Notes under the pieces: generated by a model | What the model was told of the DNA's origin: nothing | The model's input: the letters and a program-made list of their open reading frames with translations, nothing else | Databases searched by the model: none | Translations under genes and position numbers: made by a program | Shown: piece after piece, positions 46,829 through 57,041 of the stretch | Layout of the letters: the number at the start of each line of letters is the position of its first letter | Position numbering within the stretch: position 1 is the first letter of the stretch | Origin: Nitrobacter winogradskyi Nb-255 | Lineage (GTDB): Bacteria; Pseudomonadota; Alphaproteobacteria; Rhizobiales; Xanthobacteraceae | Reading direction: 5' to 3' | NCBI RefSeq assembly: GCF_000012725.1 | Contig: NC_007406.1 | Location: forward strand, 2,136,001 to 2,200,000 | Length of the DNA: 64,000 nucleotides

Positions 46829-47095
46829 TCAGTGCACCGTCATCCAGGCCCGCGCATCGCGTTGCGCCATGACGATCTCGGCCCCGGACATCAGAGCGGC
46901 AACCTCGCGGCGCATCGCGGCCGCTTCAGCGTGCCCCTTGAGAGCGGCGAGATTGAACCATTTATGCGCGGCCACCAGATCGACCAGACCGGCGCGACCG
47001 CTCGCCCAGTACAGCCCCCGCTCGAAAAGAATATCCTGAACAGCGTCAGCGCTCACTGGCACCGCCGTCTCGAAGTCGATCTGCCCCTGAAACAT
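46829..47095 (-). CDS. Sel1-like repeat protein, short
   Basis: An 88-residue protein with one Sel1/TPR-like unit: FERGLYWASGR, DLVAAHKWFNLAALKGHAEAA, then a helix MRREVAALMSGAEIVMAQR. Sel1 repeats mediate protein contacts. GGGG(A) precedes the ATG at 47095. The length and ending (RAWMTVH) look complete. Single-unit proteins of this type are common in Bradyrhizobiaceae genomes. No partner can be inferred from its neighbours. Confidence 0.72.
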   Translation of the reverse strand: MFQGQIDFETAVPVSADAVQDILFERGLYWASGRAGLVDLVAAHKWFNLAALKGHAEAAAMRREVAALMSGAEIVMAQRDARAWMTVH

Positions 47096-48035
47096 CCCTC
47101 TGTTCCCCTTTTATTGCCGCCCTGCTTCGAGTGCGGCCCATCCACCTGTCGGCGCCCCGCTGGATCCAACCGCCGTTCGCCGGCGTGCCGTCCAGACACA
47201 CGGATCATGAAGGTGAAATTTGAAGAGCAGTTTAAGTATCGCGATGAATCGAACGTGAACGTCATCGGCGCACAGCGATCAACTCGGATCGAAAAACCCT
47301 TAGATGGCAAGGGCTTTCGTCATTTTACACGATTCGGTTTACTGTGAGATTTGGCAAACCGCTAACCATCGCTAGAATCTTCCACCGCTTCATGGAAACG
47401 GTGAAAGACTCCATCTTTATGTTTTGACGCGTTTTCTTCACGCGAACCGGATTCCACTTCGCTCGAAAACGCTATAAAGCCCGGATCCAGACGCGCGCGC
47501 GAAGGCGCTGCCGGAACGATGCCGCAAGCATCATCGCGATCCGCAGGCCTTCCAGCGGCCGCTCTATTGGCAGAATGACAGGAAATGGCGACGCGACAGC
47601 TATGGCGTCTTCGAGCGAAGCACACTCGAGCTCGACCCGCGATGGGGTACCCGGTTCACGCGAAGAAAGCGCATCGAATCAAAACTTGAGAGCGCTGCTG
47701 ATTTCATCAGAAGCGAAAAACTTGATGGCCGAGCCAGCGGCAGGACGAGGGCGTCGGTGAACACGTCAGGACAAACTCTCACCGCAGCCTGGGCCGCCAG
47801 TGATCGCGGACCTTGTTATCCGCGCTGAAGAAGACCGGCGATGAGATTCACCGCGCTCTTCCTTCGGACCGGCTGTCGAGGAGAAACTCCGAAACAACGA
47901 TCCGACCGTTTGACCTGATGTCTCGCCGACACCCTCTCTCGTCGTCGTCACCCGAACTGAAATCTGCCTGGAAGCAAACTGTCTCGGCCCCGACGACGTC
48001 ACCGGCATCAAGCAGCCGGCGATTCCAAAGCGAGC
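47096..48035. other. 940-bp non-coding region with two dispersed-repeat copies
   Basis: No convincing gene. A minus-orientation repeat copy lies at 47371-47480 (GGAAACGGTGAAAG hairpin arm, TTTTGACGCGTTTTCTTCACGCGAACCGG, ending AAAACGCTATA), and a plus copy at 47601-47717 (TATGGCGTCTTCGAGCGAAG, GTTCACGCGAAGAAAGCGC, CTGATTTCATCAGAAGCG hairpin). Confidence 0.6.
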
Positions 48036-48179
48036 TTACTTCTTCTTCTTGGCAACCTTCTTGGCGACCTTGCGGGTCTTCTTCGCAGTCTTCTTCACTG
48101 CGCTCTTCGTCTTCTTCACCTTCTTCGTCGTCTTCGCCTTGGCTTTCGCCTTCTTCGCCTTCTTCGCCTTCTTGGCCAT
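48036..48179 (-). CDS. Histone H1-like lysine/alanine-rich DNA-binding protein
   Basis: A 47-residue protein made almost only of Lys, Ala, Thr, Val and Arg in AKKAKKAK / TKKVKK / AKKTRKVAKKVAKKKK patterns, like the C-terminal tail of histone H1 and bacterial H1 homologues. It would coat DNA nonspecifically. ATG 48179 follows GGAGGG; an ATG at 48239 in frame adds 20 unrelated residues and is not preferred. Confidence 0.82.
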   Translation of the reverse strand: MAKKAKKAKKAKAKAKTTKKVKKTKSAVKKTAKKTRKVAKKVAKKKK

Positions 48180-48821
48180 GTTGCCCTCCAGAGTGAGATG
48201 GCTTCGTCGCTGCATGCATTCGGGAATCGAAATGCACATCTTTCGAATACACCAACATCAAAAAAAAAACAGTGTCCCGCTTAAGGAAGTGTTGACATCC
48301 CACAGCGGCACGACAGTGGCGCGCGCCGAGATTATACGGGGACTCGTGGATGGACGATGCCGGCAAGGCGCGGGAAACCCAAGCAGGCGTTTTTCGTGAT
48401 TTCAAATAATGACTGCGCCGCAACGATATTCTTAATTCAACAAACGGACGGCGGATGCGCGGCACGCATCACACTGACCAGCGGCGCCACTGAAATCGAT
48501 ATAGATGCGGACTCCGAGTCCTGACTTTTGGCAATAAAAATATTTTCGCCGATAACTTTGAAAGCCGCCTTCGGCGCCCGCTACGGCGCATGTTTTCGCC
48601 AATCCTGAAATGCGATTCGCGAAAACCGATTCAGCCAGCGTACGCTTAAGCAAACGCCATTCAATGATGAAGCAGCTTGATGGCTGTCTCCTCGGCCTGC
48701 GCGGCGTCCGTCGAAAAGCCATGCGCCAGACAAACGAGGCGTCGCGCCGACGCCGTCAAAGCGAGACATGCAGCCGTGCGAGACATGCAGCCGCGCGTGG
48801 CGTTAAGCCGGTAGCCGAAGG
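48180..48821. other. 642-bp intergenic region upstream of the H1-like gene
   Basis: No gene recognised on either strand. It includes the promoter of the H1-like gene and a run of nine A residues near 48260. The short frames here have no domain or ribosome site. Confidence 0.5.
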
Positions 48822-50306
48822 TTACAGACCAAGCTTGGCCTTGAGCAGATCGTTCACCGCCTGCGGATTGACCTTGCCGCCGGACGCTTTCATCACCTGA
48901 CCGACAAACCAGCCGATCATCTGCGGCTTGGCGCGAACCTGTGCGACCTTATCCGGGTTGGCGGCGACGATGTCGTCGACCACCTTCTCGATCGCACCCA
49001 CGTCGGTGACCTGCTTCATTCCCCGCGCCTCGACCAGCGCGCGCGGGTCGCCGCCTTCGCTCCAGACGATCTCGAACAGATCCTTGGCGATCTTGCCGGA
49101 GATGGTTCCCTCGCCGATCAGATCGATGATCGCCGCGAGTTGGGACGCGGAAACCGGCGACGCCTCAATGCTCAGGCCCTGTTTGTTGAGCCGTCCGAAC
49201 AGTTCGTTGATCACCCAGTTGGCGGCGGCTTTCCCATCGCGTCGCGCGTCCGCAAGGTCGGCCAGAACCGACTCGTAGAAGTTAGCGCTCTCGTGCTCGC
49301 TGACCAGCACGGCGGCGTCGTACGATGTCAGGCCGAGATCCGTCACAAAGCGTGCCTTCTTCTGGTCCGGCAACTCCGGCAGGTCGGCCTTCAGCGCATC
49401 CACGAGACCTTGCGAAAACTCCAGCGGCAGCAGGTCGGGGTCCGGGAAGTAGCGGTAGTCGTGCGCCTCTTCCTTGGAGCGCATGGCGCGGGTCTCACCT
49501 TTATCCGGATCGAACAGACGCGTTTCCTGATCGATGCCGCCGCCGTCTTCGAGAATGCCGATCTGGCGGCGCGCCTCGTATTCGATCGCCTGACCTATAA
49601 ATCGGATGGAGTTGACGTTCTTGATCTCGCAGCGCGTGCCGAAGGGTTCGCCCGGCCGGCGCACCGAGACGTTGACGTCGGCGCGGAGGTTGCCTTTCTC
49701 CATGTCCCCGTCGCAAGTGCCGAGATAGCGCAGGATCGTCCGCAGCTTGGTCACATAGGCCCTGGCCTGTTCGGACGAGCGCATGTCGGGCCTGGACACG
49801 ATTTCCATCAGCGCCACGCCGGAGCGGTTCAGGTCGATCGCGCTCATGTCCGCGTGCTGATCATGCAGGGACTTGCCGGCGTCCTGTTCGAGGTGCAGCC
49901 GCTCGATCCCGACCACGAAGCTCGTACCGTCGGCAAGATCGACCACGACCTCGCCCTCGCCGACGATCGGCGACTTGTACTGGCTGATCTGATAGCCCTG
50001 CGGCAGGTCGGGATAGAAATAGTTCTTGCGGTCGAACACGGAGCGCAGATTGATCCTGGCGTTCAGTCCCAGGCCGGTCCGCACCGCCTGGCGAACGCAC
50101 TCCTCATTGATGACCGGCAGCATTCCCGGCATCGCCGCATCGACCAGCGACACGTGGCTGTTGGGATCGCCGCCGAAGGCGGTTGAGGCGCCGGAGAACA
50201 GCTTGGCGTTGGACGTGACCTGGGCGTGGACTTCTATCCCGATCACCATCTCCCACTCGCCGGTTGCGCCTTTGATCAGGTGGGACGGTTTGACAGGTGC
50301 GTTCAT
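48822..50306 (-). CDS. gatB: Aspartyl/glutamyl-tRNA amidotransferase subunit B
   Basis: A 494-residue subunit of GatCAB, which amidates misacylated Glu-tRNAGln and/or Asp-tRNAAsn. GatB binds the tRNA and phosphorylates the side chain. Motifs: [12 protein letters not shown] at the start, [36 protein letters not shown], and [13 protein letters not shown]; the C-terminal YqeY-like domain has MGWFVGQ-type ending ([19 protein letters not shown]). gatA and gatC lie 3-5 kb upstream on the same strand, separated by an IS element and two other genes. Confidence 0.98.
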   Translation of the reverse strand: MNAPVKPSHLIKGATGEWEMVIGIEVHAQVTSNAKLFSGASTAFGGDPNSHVSLVDAAMPGMLPVINEECVRQAVRTGLGLNARINLRSVFDRKNYFYPDLPQGYQISQYKSPIVGEGEVVVDLADGTSFVVGIERLHLEQDAGKSLHDQHADMSAIDLNRSGVALMEIVSRPDMRSSEQARAYVTKLRTILRYLGTCDGDMEKGNLRADVNVSVRRPGEPFGTRCEIKNVNSIRFIGQAIEYEARRQIGILEDGGGIDQETRLFDPDKGETRAMRSKEEAHDYRYFPDPDLLPLEFSQGLVDALKADLPELPDQKKARFVTDLGLTSYDAAVLVSEHESANFYESVLADLADARRDGKAAANWVINELFGRLNKQGLSIEASPVSASQLAAIIDLIGEGTISGKIAKDLFEIVWSEGGDPRALVEARGMKQVTDVGAIEKVVDDIVAANPDKVAQVRAKPQMIGWFVGQVMKASGGKVNPQAVNDLLKAKLGL

Positions 50307-50374
50307 GCGCGGTTTTTACTCCGGGGGCTCACGATTGGGAAACCCAATCTTTTATGGGCGAGGTCCACGCTCGC

Positions 50375-51754
50375 TTACATGCGTCCGGCAAACATGCGAA
50401 ACGCGGAGCTTGCCCGCAATGCGTCCCGGCCTGCCGCGATCACCTCATCCACCTGCTGCGGCGGCAAGCGGAATCGGGTCGGAACGGTCTCAAGGCGTGC
50501 GGCGCGCGCGGGATCGAGTTGATCGAAGCCGATCCGGCCTACGAAGAACTTCAGATCGTGACAGTTCCAGCCCGGACGCGCTCCGTAACGGGCGCGTTCC
50601 GCGGCCGTCAGGCCGCAGCGCCACCGGATCAACGCCGCCTGCCAGTCGCCCATGGTGCGCTCGAAGGCCGTGTAACCCGCGCCGACGCTGGCATCGATAG
50701 CGGTATCCGCCGCCGCCTTGACGAGGTCGACGCCGCTTGGACCCTCAATGGTATTGATCCAGTTGCCTGAAAGGCCGGTCTTGGCATCCACGACCACAAA
50801 CAGTCCGCGCCGGATTTTGACGGCCTGCTGGGGTGACAGCGGTTCATAGGGCGCGCGCGCCGACAGCAGCGCGATGGTAAAACCCGACAGGCCGTAATTG
50901 TCGACCAGGCCGCCGTCGAGCAGCTTGATGTAGGGAATTTCGCCGTCATGGTAGCGGCTGATCGCTTTCGCAAAGGCGCTCAGCATCGGCGGCGCGTTGC
51001 GGTTGTCGCGCGCCTTCACGATCCAGGCCGGCAGCGGATCCTTGCATCGACCGGGGAAAGTCTGAATCACCACCGGCGCGAACGCGACGGGCACCGCCGC
51101 CGACGCCGCCACCGCGTTGGCCAGCGGATAGGACGCGAGGTCGCTGCACATCGCGCTGAACGCGGTCGCGCCAAAAACGAAAGGCGTGCGATTGTAGATG
51201 TCGGAGGCGTTGATCCACACCCGCGGGCGCACCGTCTGTCGCAGATCGGCGAAGGTCGCGCCATGGAACAGGTTGGCGTCGAGCCAGCGCGGCAGCCCGC
51301 TGGAATCGTTGATGCCGCCGGCGAACGCCCTGCCAAGGGTGGCGAGGTTGAGGTCGGTTTGAAGTCCCTCCTCGGCATTTCGCAAAAGAAACTTTTCGCG
51401 GAAGTCGGCCAGGGCCGCGCGCTTGCGCAATCCGAAATAGGCGGCGGTCACCGACCCTCCGGATACGCCGGAAATGAAATCGATACGGTCGATCATGGAT
51501 GCGCCGCCGCCGCGCACCGGCGTCTGCGCCAATTCCTCCAGCACGCCGAAGGAAAATGCAGCCGCCCGCGTACCGCCGCCGGAAAAAGACAGCGCCACCA
51601 GATCGTCGTCGGTGGCAGTCCGCTCTTCGAAGTTTTCGTGCAGCTGGCCTACGAGGTCGGTGCTGCTGCCCGGCTGGTTGACGGGCGCATTCTGGATCGA
51701 CGCGCAACCGAGCAGCAGCGCGCATAGTCCGATAACAGCAAATGCTGAACGCAT
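50375..51754 (-). CDS. Patatin-like phospholipase, lipoprotein
   Basis: A 459-residue lipid acyl hydrolase. An N-terminal signal with lipobox (FAVIGLCALLLGCAS) predicts lipidation at Cys17. The patatin domain has the oxyanion motif SFSGGGTRAAAF, the nucleophile motif GVSGGSVTA and the catalytic Asp in LDGGLVDNYG. It would act on membrane phospholipids from the periplasmic side. It lies 68 bp upstream of gatB in the same direction. Function in this organism is unknown. Confidence 0.93.
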   Translation of the reverse strand: MRSAFAVIGLCALLLGCASIQNAPVNQPGSSTDLVGQLHENFEERTATDDDLVALSFSGGGTRAAAFSFGVLEELAQTPVRGGGASMIDRIDFISGVSGGSVTAAYFGLRKRAALADFREKFLLRNAEEGLQTDLNLATLGRAFAGGINDSSGLPRWLDANLFHGATFADLRQTVRPRVWINASDIYNRTPFVFGATAFSAMCSDLASYPLANAVAASAAVPVAFAPVVIQTFPGRCKDPLPAWIVKARDNRNAPPMLSAFAKAISRYHDGEIPYIKLLDGGLVDNYGLSGFTIALLSARAPYEPLSPQQAVKIRRGLFVVVDAKTGLSGNWINTIEGPSGVDLVKAAADTAIDASVGAGYTAFERTMGDWQAALIRWRCGLTAAERARYGARPGWNCHDLKFFVGRIGFDQLDPARAARLETVPTRFRLPPQQVDEVIAAGRDALRASSAFRMFAGRM

Positions 51755-51952
51755 GGTCGTGAGGTCGCCCCGCCAATCGCGCGCCGACTATGGTTCCTGG
51801 CGCGGCGAATGGCAATCTGTCCCGACCGCTACCTGCTGTCGTGGTCAACGGCCGGCGTAGCCCCGAACGGCGACACAGCGGCGGCCCGCCCAGCCTCTCC
51901 GATACCAGCCATAGCGTTTTCCGAGCGAAGCTAGAGCCATTTTGGATTGAGA

Positions 51953-52669
51953 TTACGCATAACCGGCGTGATTGAAGAAGTTGATGCATTGGTCTGGAGA
52001 GAAGAGATCGAGGATAGAACCGATCCTGTTCCAGAGTGCGGGGATCGATCGCTCGGCGGCCTTTCGCAGATGGGCCTTGAGCTTTGCGAACGCCATCTCG
52101 ATCGGGTTGAGGTCGGGCGAGTACGGCGGCAGATAGCGCAACTGCGCGCCAGCGGCCTCGATGATTTGTCGAACATCGTCGTTCTTGTGGGCGGGCAGAT
52201 TGTCCATCACCACGATGTCGCCTGGCTTCAGGGTCGGGACCAGGCATCGTTGCAGGTAGACGCGAAAGATCTCGCCATTCATCGGCTCGTTGATGACAAA
52301 GGGAGCGGTGATAGCGTCGTGGCGCAGTGCCGCGACGAAGGTGGTGATCTTCCAGTGACCGTGTGGAATCTTGCCGACCAGGCGTTGGCCACGGCGGCAG
52401 CGGCCACGCAATCGCGCCATGTTGGTCGAGGTGCCGGTCTCATCGATGAAGACGAGGCGGGCTGGATCAAGCAGCCCTTGTTGCGCTTTCCAGACCTCGC
52501 GGGCCATCGCCACGTCGGGCCGATCCTGCTCGGTCGCGTAAACGCTTTTTTTTGAAGCTGATGCCGCGCCGGTCGTAGAAGCTCCACACCGTTGCCACGC
52601 TGACCGTAATGCCGCGCTCGCGCAGCAGGACCCGGACTTCTTCAAGCGTGATATCCGACTGTGCCCCAA
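51953..52669 (-). CDS. IS630-family transposase, catalytic frame
   Basis: DDE part with [25 protein letters not shown] and [14 protein letters not shown]. True coding begins about 52553, after a run of eight A residues on the coding strand (52546-52553), where it is in the +1 frame relative to the N-terminal frame. The other IS630 element here has seven A residues and needs -1, so this copy may depend on transcriptional slippage or be inactive. Confidence 0.88.
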   Translation of the reverse strand: MGHSRISRLKKSGSCCASAALRSAWQRCGASTTGAASASKKSVYATEQDRPDVAMAREVWKAQQGLLDPARLVFIDETGTSTNMARLRGRCRRGQRLVGKIPHGHWKITTFVAALRHDAITAPFVINEPMNGEIFRVYLQRCLVPTLKPGDIVVMDNLPAHKNDDVRQIIEAAGAQLRYLPPYSPDLNPIEMAFAKLKAHLRKAAERSIPALWNRIGSILDLFSPDQCINFFNHAGYA

Positions 52670-52889
52670 TCAGGTCGAGCAGCCACGCGGCATGCGGCTC
52701 AAGAACCGCGCGACGATGACCGCGAAGGCCGCTCGGCGCCGTTCGTCCGTCAAGCCGCCACTGACGGACCCATTTGATCGCGCTGCTGGCACTCACCGAA
52801 AAAACCTTGGCCGCCGAGGTTGCCGAAAGCCCGCCCGCAACCGCACCAATCACCCGCTCGCGCAAATCAGACGAATAGGCCCGTGTCAT
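52467..52889 (-). CDS. IS630-family transposase, N-terminal frame
   Basis: A 140-codon frame; the first 115 residues or so are transposase ([57 protein letters not shown]) and the rest after the A-run is out of frame. Two HTH units bind the element ends. Confidence 0.88.
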   Translation of the reverse strand: MTRAYSSDLRERVIGAVAGGLSATSAAKVFSVSASSAIKWVRQWRLDGRTAPSGLRGHRRAVLEPHAAWLLDLIGAQSDITLEEVRVLLRERGITVSVATVWSFYDRRGISFKKKRLRDRAGSARRGDGPRGLESATRAA

Positions 52890-52980
52890 CGCTGCCTCCG
52901 AATCAAGACAGCCAAACCCTGGCCCAGAAAAACCCCTCCGTGAATCCTCAAACGAGTCAGATCAACCCAAAAAGACTCTA

Positions 52981-53088
52981 GTCCTCGGCTCGACCGGAGG
53001 ACGGTGACCTGTCCGCGTGGAGAAAACGCGTCAAAACAACAATCCAGAGCTTCGCTTCTGATTCAATCAGAAGCGATAATGCTCTAAC
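52981..53088 (+). repeat. Dispersed-repeat copy, right part (split by IS630)
   Basis: Core GTGACCTGTCCGCGTGGAGAAAACGCG, TCAAAACAA, then a terminal hairpin in which TTCGCTTCTGATT pairs with ATCAGAAGCGA, flanked by AGAGC and GCTCT. The left part lies at 51911-51931. Confidence 0.7.
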
Positions 53089-53392
53089 CGTTGTAGCCAC
53101 CCAGCAATTCCGCGACGATCTGGCTCCACTCGTCCTCGGACGAGCCTTTTCCAAACGGCTTGTCGGCGCGGCGGTACCAGTAAGCGGCGTTGCCGATCTC
53201 GCGGCCATCAAGCCGATGCAGGTAAGCGTGGACCCATGCGGCCTCCGGCCCCACCACCGGCTGCACGATGACGTGCGCCTTGTTCCAGTCGCCCTTGGCG
53301 GACCACCACAAGGCCGCAAGCGGCACGGAAACGCCCTGCGGCGGCTCGGCGTTCGCCAAGCTGGCTTTGAAAGCATCCGGCGTCACCACCAC
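53084..53392 (-). CDS. Hypothetical protein downstream of gatA
   Basis: A 102-residue protein overlapping the end of gatA by 10 bp. Features: [47 protein letters not shown], ending [16 protein letters not shown]. The pattern, rich in Trp and His, is that of a conserved small uncharacterised protein found beside gatA in Bradyrhizobiaceae (from memory, not checked). No catalytic motif is evident. Soluble. Confidence 0.75.
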   Translation of the reverse strand: MVVTPDAFKASLANAEPPQGVSVPLAALWWSAKGDWNKAHVIVQPVVGPEAAWVHAYLHRLDGREIGNAAYWYRRADKPFGKGSSEDEWSQIVAELLGGYNG

Positions 53393-54858
53393 ACCTCCGG
53401 CGTAAAGCGCCCGGCAGCCTGCTCGATCACCTCACCAAGTGAAATAACCGCCTCCTCGTCGAACGGACGACCGATGAGTTGCAGCCCGAGCGGAAGCCCC
53501 TGCGCGTCCCGGCCCGCGGGTACGGCAATGCCGGGCAGGCCCGCCATGTTCGCCGTCACGGTGAAGATGTCGTTGAGATACATCTCGATCGGATCGGAAT
53601 CAGTCTTCTCGCCGATACCGAACGCGGCGGACGGCGTCGCCGGGGTCAGGATCGCATCGACCCCCGCCTCATAGCAATCCTCGAAGTCCTTCTTGATCAA
53701 GGTACGAACCTTCTGCGCGCGCAGGTAATACGCATCGTAGTAACCCGCGGACAAGACATAGGTTCCGATCATGATACGGCGGCGGACTTCCGCGCCGAAG
53801 CCTTTCGCGCGGGTGTTTTCGTACATCTCGACGATATTGCTTCCATCGGCGCGCGCGCCGTAACGGACGCCATCGTAGCGCGCGAGGTTGGACGACGCCT
53901 CGGCCGGCGCGACGATGTAATAAGCAGGCAGCGCGTATTTCGTGTGGGGCAGCGACACCTCCACCAGTTCGGCGCCCGCCGCTTTCAGCCAGTCGGCGCC
54001 CTGCGACCACAGCTTCTCGATCTCGGCGGGCATCCCGTCCAGCCTGTACTCCCTGGGAAGGCCGATCTTCATTCCCTTGACGGATCTGCCGACCGCCGCC
54101 TCATAGTCGGGCACGGCACGATCGACCGACGTCGTATCCTTCGGGTCGTGGCCGGCCATCGAGCGCAGCAAAATCGCCGCGTCGCGCACCGTGCGTGCGA
54201 TCGGCCCGGCCTGATCGAGCGAGGACGCAAACGCGACAGTGCCCCAGCGGGAGCAACGTCCGTATGTGGGCTTGAGGCCGACCGTGCCGGTGAAGGCCGC
54301 GGGCTGGCGGATCGAGCCGCCAGTATCGGTCGCGGTCGCGCCGAGACAAATTCCGGCAGCCACCGCCGAGGCCGACCCGCCGGATGAACCGCCGGGAACC
54401 AGCCTCACATCTGAACCCTGCCGCCGCCACGGATTGATCACCGGACCGAAGCAGGAGGTCTCGTTCGACGATCCCATCGCGAATTCGTCATTGTTGAGCT
54501 TGCCGAGCATCACGGCGCCGTCGCGCCAGAGCTGCGACGTCACGGTGGATTCATAGGGCGGCTTGAAATCACCGAGAATGCGCGAACACGCCGTGGTCCG
54601 CGTGCCTTCCGTCGCAAACAGATCCTTCACGCCGAGCGGAAGACCGTTGAGCGGACCGCCCTCGCTCTTTGCGATCCGCCCGTCGGCCTGGCGCGCCATC
54701 TCCCTTGCCCGCTCCGGCGTCTCCAGTACATAGGCGTTCAGGACGCGCGCGCGCTCCATCGCCGCGAGATGCGCGTCGGTCAATTCCAGCGCGGTGAAAG
54801 ATTTACGTGCGAGACCGTCACGAGCCTCGGCCAGCGTGAGCGAGGTCAAGTCCGTCAT
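53383..54858 (-). CDS. gatA: Aspartyl/glutamyl-tRNA amidotransferase subunit A
   Basis: A 491-residue amidase that releases ammonia from glutamine for GatB. The amidase signature Ser-cisSer-Lys triad is visible: Lys in [13 protein letters not shown], Ser in [14 protein letters not shown] and Ser in [13 protein letters not shown]. It overlaps the small gene before it by four bases and the one after by ten, so it is in a coupled gatC-small gene-gatA-small gene operon. Confidence 0.98.
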   Translation of the reverse strand: MTDLTSLTLAEARDGLARKSFTALELTDAHLAAMERARVLNAYVLETPERAREMARQADGRIAKSEGGPLNGLPLGVKDLFATEGTRTTACSRILGDFKPPYESTVTSQLWRDGAVMLGKLNNDEFAMGSSNETSCFGPVINPWRRQGSDVRLVPGGSSGGSASAVAAGICLGATATDTGGSIRQPAAFTGTVGLKPTYGRCSRWGTVAFASSLDQAGPIARTVRDAAILLRSMAGHDPKDTTSVDRAVPDYEAAVGRSVKGMKIGLPREYRLDGMPAEIEKLWSQGADWLKAAGAELVEVSLPHTKYALPAYYIVAPAEASSNLARYDGVRYGARADGSNIVEMYENTRAKGFGAEVRRRIMIGTYVLSAGYYDAYYLRAQKVRTLIKKDFEDCYEAGVDAILTPATPSAAFGIGEKTDSDPIEMYLNDIFTVTANMAGLPGIAVPAGRDAQGLPLGLQLIGRPFDEEAVISLGEVIEQAAGRFTPEVWW

Positions 54859-55061
54859 CTATCAACCGCGCTGCAAAAAAAGGGCGACAGCGTCCTGTCG
54901 TTCCGGGGATCATCGGCAGACGCCGTATCGACCGCGTGGAGTCTGGCGAGAACGGCGTTTGCCGCCTCGTCGGGATCGGCCGTCCGGCCCTGGCGCTCCA
55001 TGGCGTCGAGGTAATCCATATAGGCCCGATAAGCCTTTTCATCGCCGCAGAGCAGACACAT
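54855..55061 (-). CDS. Small CxxC protein between gatC and gatA
   Basis: A 68-residue protein that starts [21 protein letters not shown], with a CxxC pair near the N-terminus that may bind metal. Its stop overlaps gatA's ATG by four bases and it begins 14 bp after gatC. Its middle is charged and helical; the C-terminus looks unstructured. ATG 55061 is preferred to the TTG at 55064. Function unknown. Confidence 0.68.
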   Translation of the reverse strand: MCLLCGDEKAYRAYMDYLDAMERQGRTADPDEAANAVLARLHAVDTASADDPRNDRTLSPFFCSAVDR

Positions 55062-55075
55062 CAAATCAAAACCTG

Positions 55076-55363
55076 TTATTCGACAACTTTCGGCACCAGA
55101 AAGAAGTGGTCATGCGTCACCGGCGCGTTGGCGACGATCCTGTCCGCGATCTCACCGTCATTAACCACGTCGGTCCGCATTTTCATCGCCATCGGCGTCA
55201 CGGACGTCATCGGCTCGACACCATCGACATTCACTTCCTGCAACTGCTCGACGAAGGCGAGAATCGCGTTCAGTTCGTCTTGCAGATGGGGCACCTCGGC
55301 ATCATCGACCGCTATTCGCGCCAGATGCGCGATGCGGCGGACGGTAGCGGCATCGACGGACAT
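55076..55363 (-). CDS. gatC: Aspartyl/glutamyl-tRNA amidotransferase subunit C
   Basis: A 95-residue stabilising subunit that wraps around the GatA-GatB interface. Pattern: [40 protein letters not shown], and the ending [21 protein letters not shown]. First gene of the gat operon part in this direction. Standard length. Confidence 0.97.
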   Translation of the reverse strand: MSVDAATVRRIAHLARIAVDDAEVPHLQDELNAILAFVEQLQEVNVDGVEPMTSVTPMAMKMRTDVVNDGEIADRIVANAPVTHDHFFLVPKVVE

Positions 55364-55415
55364 ATTGTAAGCCCCCCGCAGGCTCTATCGTAAGGCGCTG
55401 TCGTCTGACATGCGT

Positions 55416-55520
55416 TATAGCGTTTTCGAGCGAAGTGGATACCGGTTCGCGTGAAGAAAACGCGTCAAAACAAAACATTGAATCTTTCACCGTTTCCTTG
55501 ATCGGTGAAAGATTCCTATA
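55416..55520 (+). repeat. Dispersed-repeat copy, best-conserved example
   Basis: TATAGCGTTTTCGAGCGAAG, then GGATACCGGTTCGCGTGAAG, AAAACGCGTCAAAACAAAAC, and a terminal hairpin GAATCTTTCACCG / CGGTGAAAGATTC. It lies between divergent gatC and ruvX, so it is not only a terminator. Confidence 0.75.
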
Positions 55521-55625
55521 GCAGACCCGGCTTTCGCGCCGCAACCATTCGTAGTGGAGAGGGGTCGCCCGAGCAGACCCGCGGTCCCCTTTGCCCGGCC
55601 TGTCCCGCGCATGATATGGGGAGTC

Positions 55626-56117
55626 ATGCCCGCATCCGTCCTCCCGTTGGTCGAAGCCGCCGCGCATTGGCCCGCGCGCGGTGCGCTCGTCGGATTGGAC
55701 CTCGGCACAAAGACCATCGGCGTCGCGGTGTCCGATCCGGACCGCCGCCTCGCCACCGGCGTCGAAACCATCCGCCGCAAGACGTTCACGGCGGATGCCG
55801 CGCGGCTTCTCGCCATTGCAGGCGAACGCCGCGCGGAAGGTTTCATCCTTGGATTGCCGATCAACATGGACGGCAGCGAAGGGCCGCGCGCGCAGTCGAC
55901 TCGCGCCTTTGCGCGCAATCTGGCCAGGCTCACCGATTTCGCCATCGGCCTATGGGACGAGCGGCTCTCGACGGCGGCCGTCGAGCGCGAACTGATCGGG
56001 TTGGACATGAGTCGCGCAAGGCGCGCCAAGGTCATCGACGAACACGCCGCGATCTTTATTCTGCAGGGCGCGCTGGACCGGCTTGCGACGCAGCGGCGCA
56101 CGTCCGGGCCGGGATGA
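55626..56117 (+). CDS. ruvX: Holliday junction resolvase-like RuvX (YqgF)
   Basis: A 163-residue RNase H-like nuclease of the YqgF family, with roles in 16S rRNA 3'-end processing. Motifs: LVGLDLGTKTIGVAVSD with the catalytic Asp, GFILGLPINMDGSEGP with the second strand, LWDERLSTAAVE and IDEHAAIFILQ. ATG 55626 is chosen because GGGGAG lies eight bases upstream; 55611 is the alternative. It converges on the CPBP gene, with no space. Confidence 0.95.
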   Translation: MPASVLPLVEAAAHWPARGALVGLDLGTKTIGVAVSDPDRRLATGVETIRRKTFTADAARLLAIAGERRAEGFILGLPINMDGSEGPRAQSTRAFARNLARLTDFAIGLWDERLSTAAVERELIGLDMSRARRAKVIDEHAAIFILQGALDRLATQRRTSGPG

Positions 56118-56906
56118 TCACTGCGGAGCGGCGAGCCATAACGTCTGCAGCGTCGCCGCGAGATTGTTGAAGCCGTGCAGGATCACGGTCGGCCAGATAG
56201 AACCGCTGAGATATCGGAGATAACCGAACAGCAATCCGATCGAGAAGATCTGTCCGAAGAAGAACCAGTCGTATTGGAGATGCATCGCGGTCCACACCAG
56301 CGATGACAGCACGATCGCTCCGATGGGACGCAGGAAGGACTCCGACCAGCCGCGATACAGGAATCCGCGCGCCAGGAGTTCCTCGCTGACCGGCGCCACG
56401 ACGCAGAATGAAACCACCAGAAGCCACAGCGCGCCATCGGCGCGGGCTGACTTTGCCACATCGACCATGAAGGCAGGCGAACTTTCGTGTCCCACCGCCT
56501 TGGATATCCCCTCCCATCCGGTGACGAGCACGACCATGGCGACAATGCCGAGCAGCAAGTGACGCCAGGAAGCCCGGCGCAGCGCGAGATAATCGGCGAA
56601 CGGCACCCCCGAGAGCCGGATCGCGATCCACAGCGCGAGCAAGACCGCTGGCAGTCCCGTGACCACCGACAGCGCGACCGTCAGGCCGCTTTCAGCCTGC
56701 TCCGCGACCTCGTCCAAACTGAACGGCGCGTCATCCGTGATCACGAAATAAGCAAGGACGGATAGCTGCCCCGCGAACATCGCGGCGAACACCACGAGCC
56801 CCCACAGGCTGGTGCCAAGGAATTTCCAGGCTTGCGGAAGGCGCGGTTGCGGAGGCAACGGCGGCGGCGTCGCAACAGAAGACACGGGCGCTTCAATAGA
56901 CGTCAT
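56118..56906 (-). CDS. CPBP-family intramembrane metalloprotease
   Basis: A 262-residue integral membrane protein of the CAAX protease/bacteriocin-processing (ABI) family. Catalytic motifs: SEELLARGFLYRG (EExxxR), SLVWTAMHLQYDWFFFGQIF (the His pair region with FxxxH-like spacing) and HGFNN. About eight hydrophobic segments. The proline-rich N-terminus (about 20 residues) is cytosolic. Role here is unknown; such proteases process signalling or secreted peptides. Confidence 0.93.
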   Translation of the reverse strand: MTSIEAPVSSVATPPPLPPQPRLPQAWKFLGTSLWGLVVFAAMFAGQLSVLAYFVITDDAPFSLDEVAEQAESGLTVALSVVTGLPAVLLALWIAIRLSGVPFADYLALRRASWRHLLLGIVAMVVLVTGWEGISKAVGHESSPAFMVDVAKSARADGALWLLVVSFCVVAPVSEELLARGFLYRGWSESFLRPIGAIVLSSLVWTAMHLQYDWFFFGQIFSIGLLFGYLRYLSGSIWPTVILHGFNNLAATLQTLWLAAPQ

Positions 56907-57041
56907 CGATGTTCCCTTTCGTCACGGCCAGCCTTGTGCCGGGTATCCACATCATGCAGCCTCGCAACAGAAAGACGTGGATGGCCGGGACGAAGCCCGG
57001 ACATGACGCCCCATACTCCTTGTCGGAATCGCAGCCCGCGC

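Larger units (their letters stand above)
51932..52980 (-). mobile_element. IS630-family insertion sequence, second copy type
   Basis: About 1.05 kb with TA on both sides. Ends are inverted: CTAGAGCCATTTTGGATTGA on the left and, reversed, CTAGAGTCTTTTTGGGTTGA on the right. It differs in sequence from the element at 20254, so it is a separate IS630 type. It has split a dispersed-repeat copy: core start 51911-51931 on the left, remainder 52981-53088 on the right. Confidence 0.88.
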
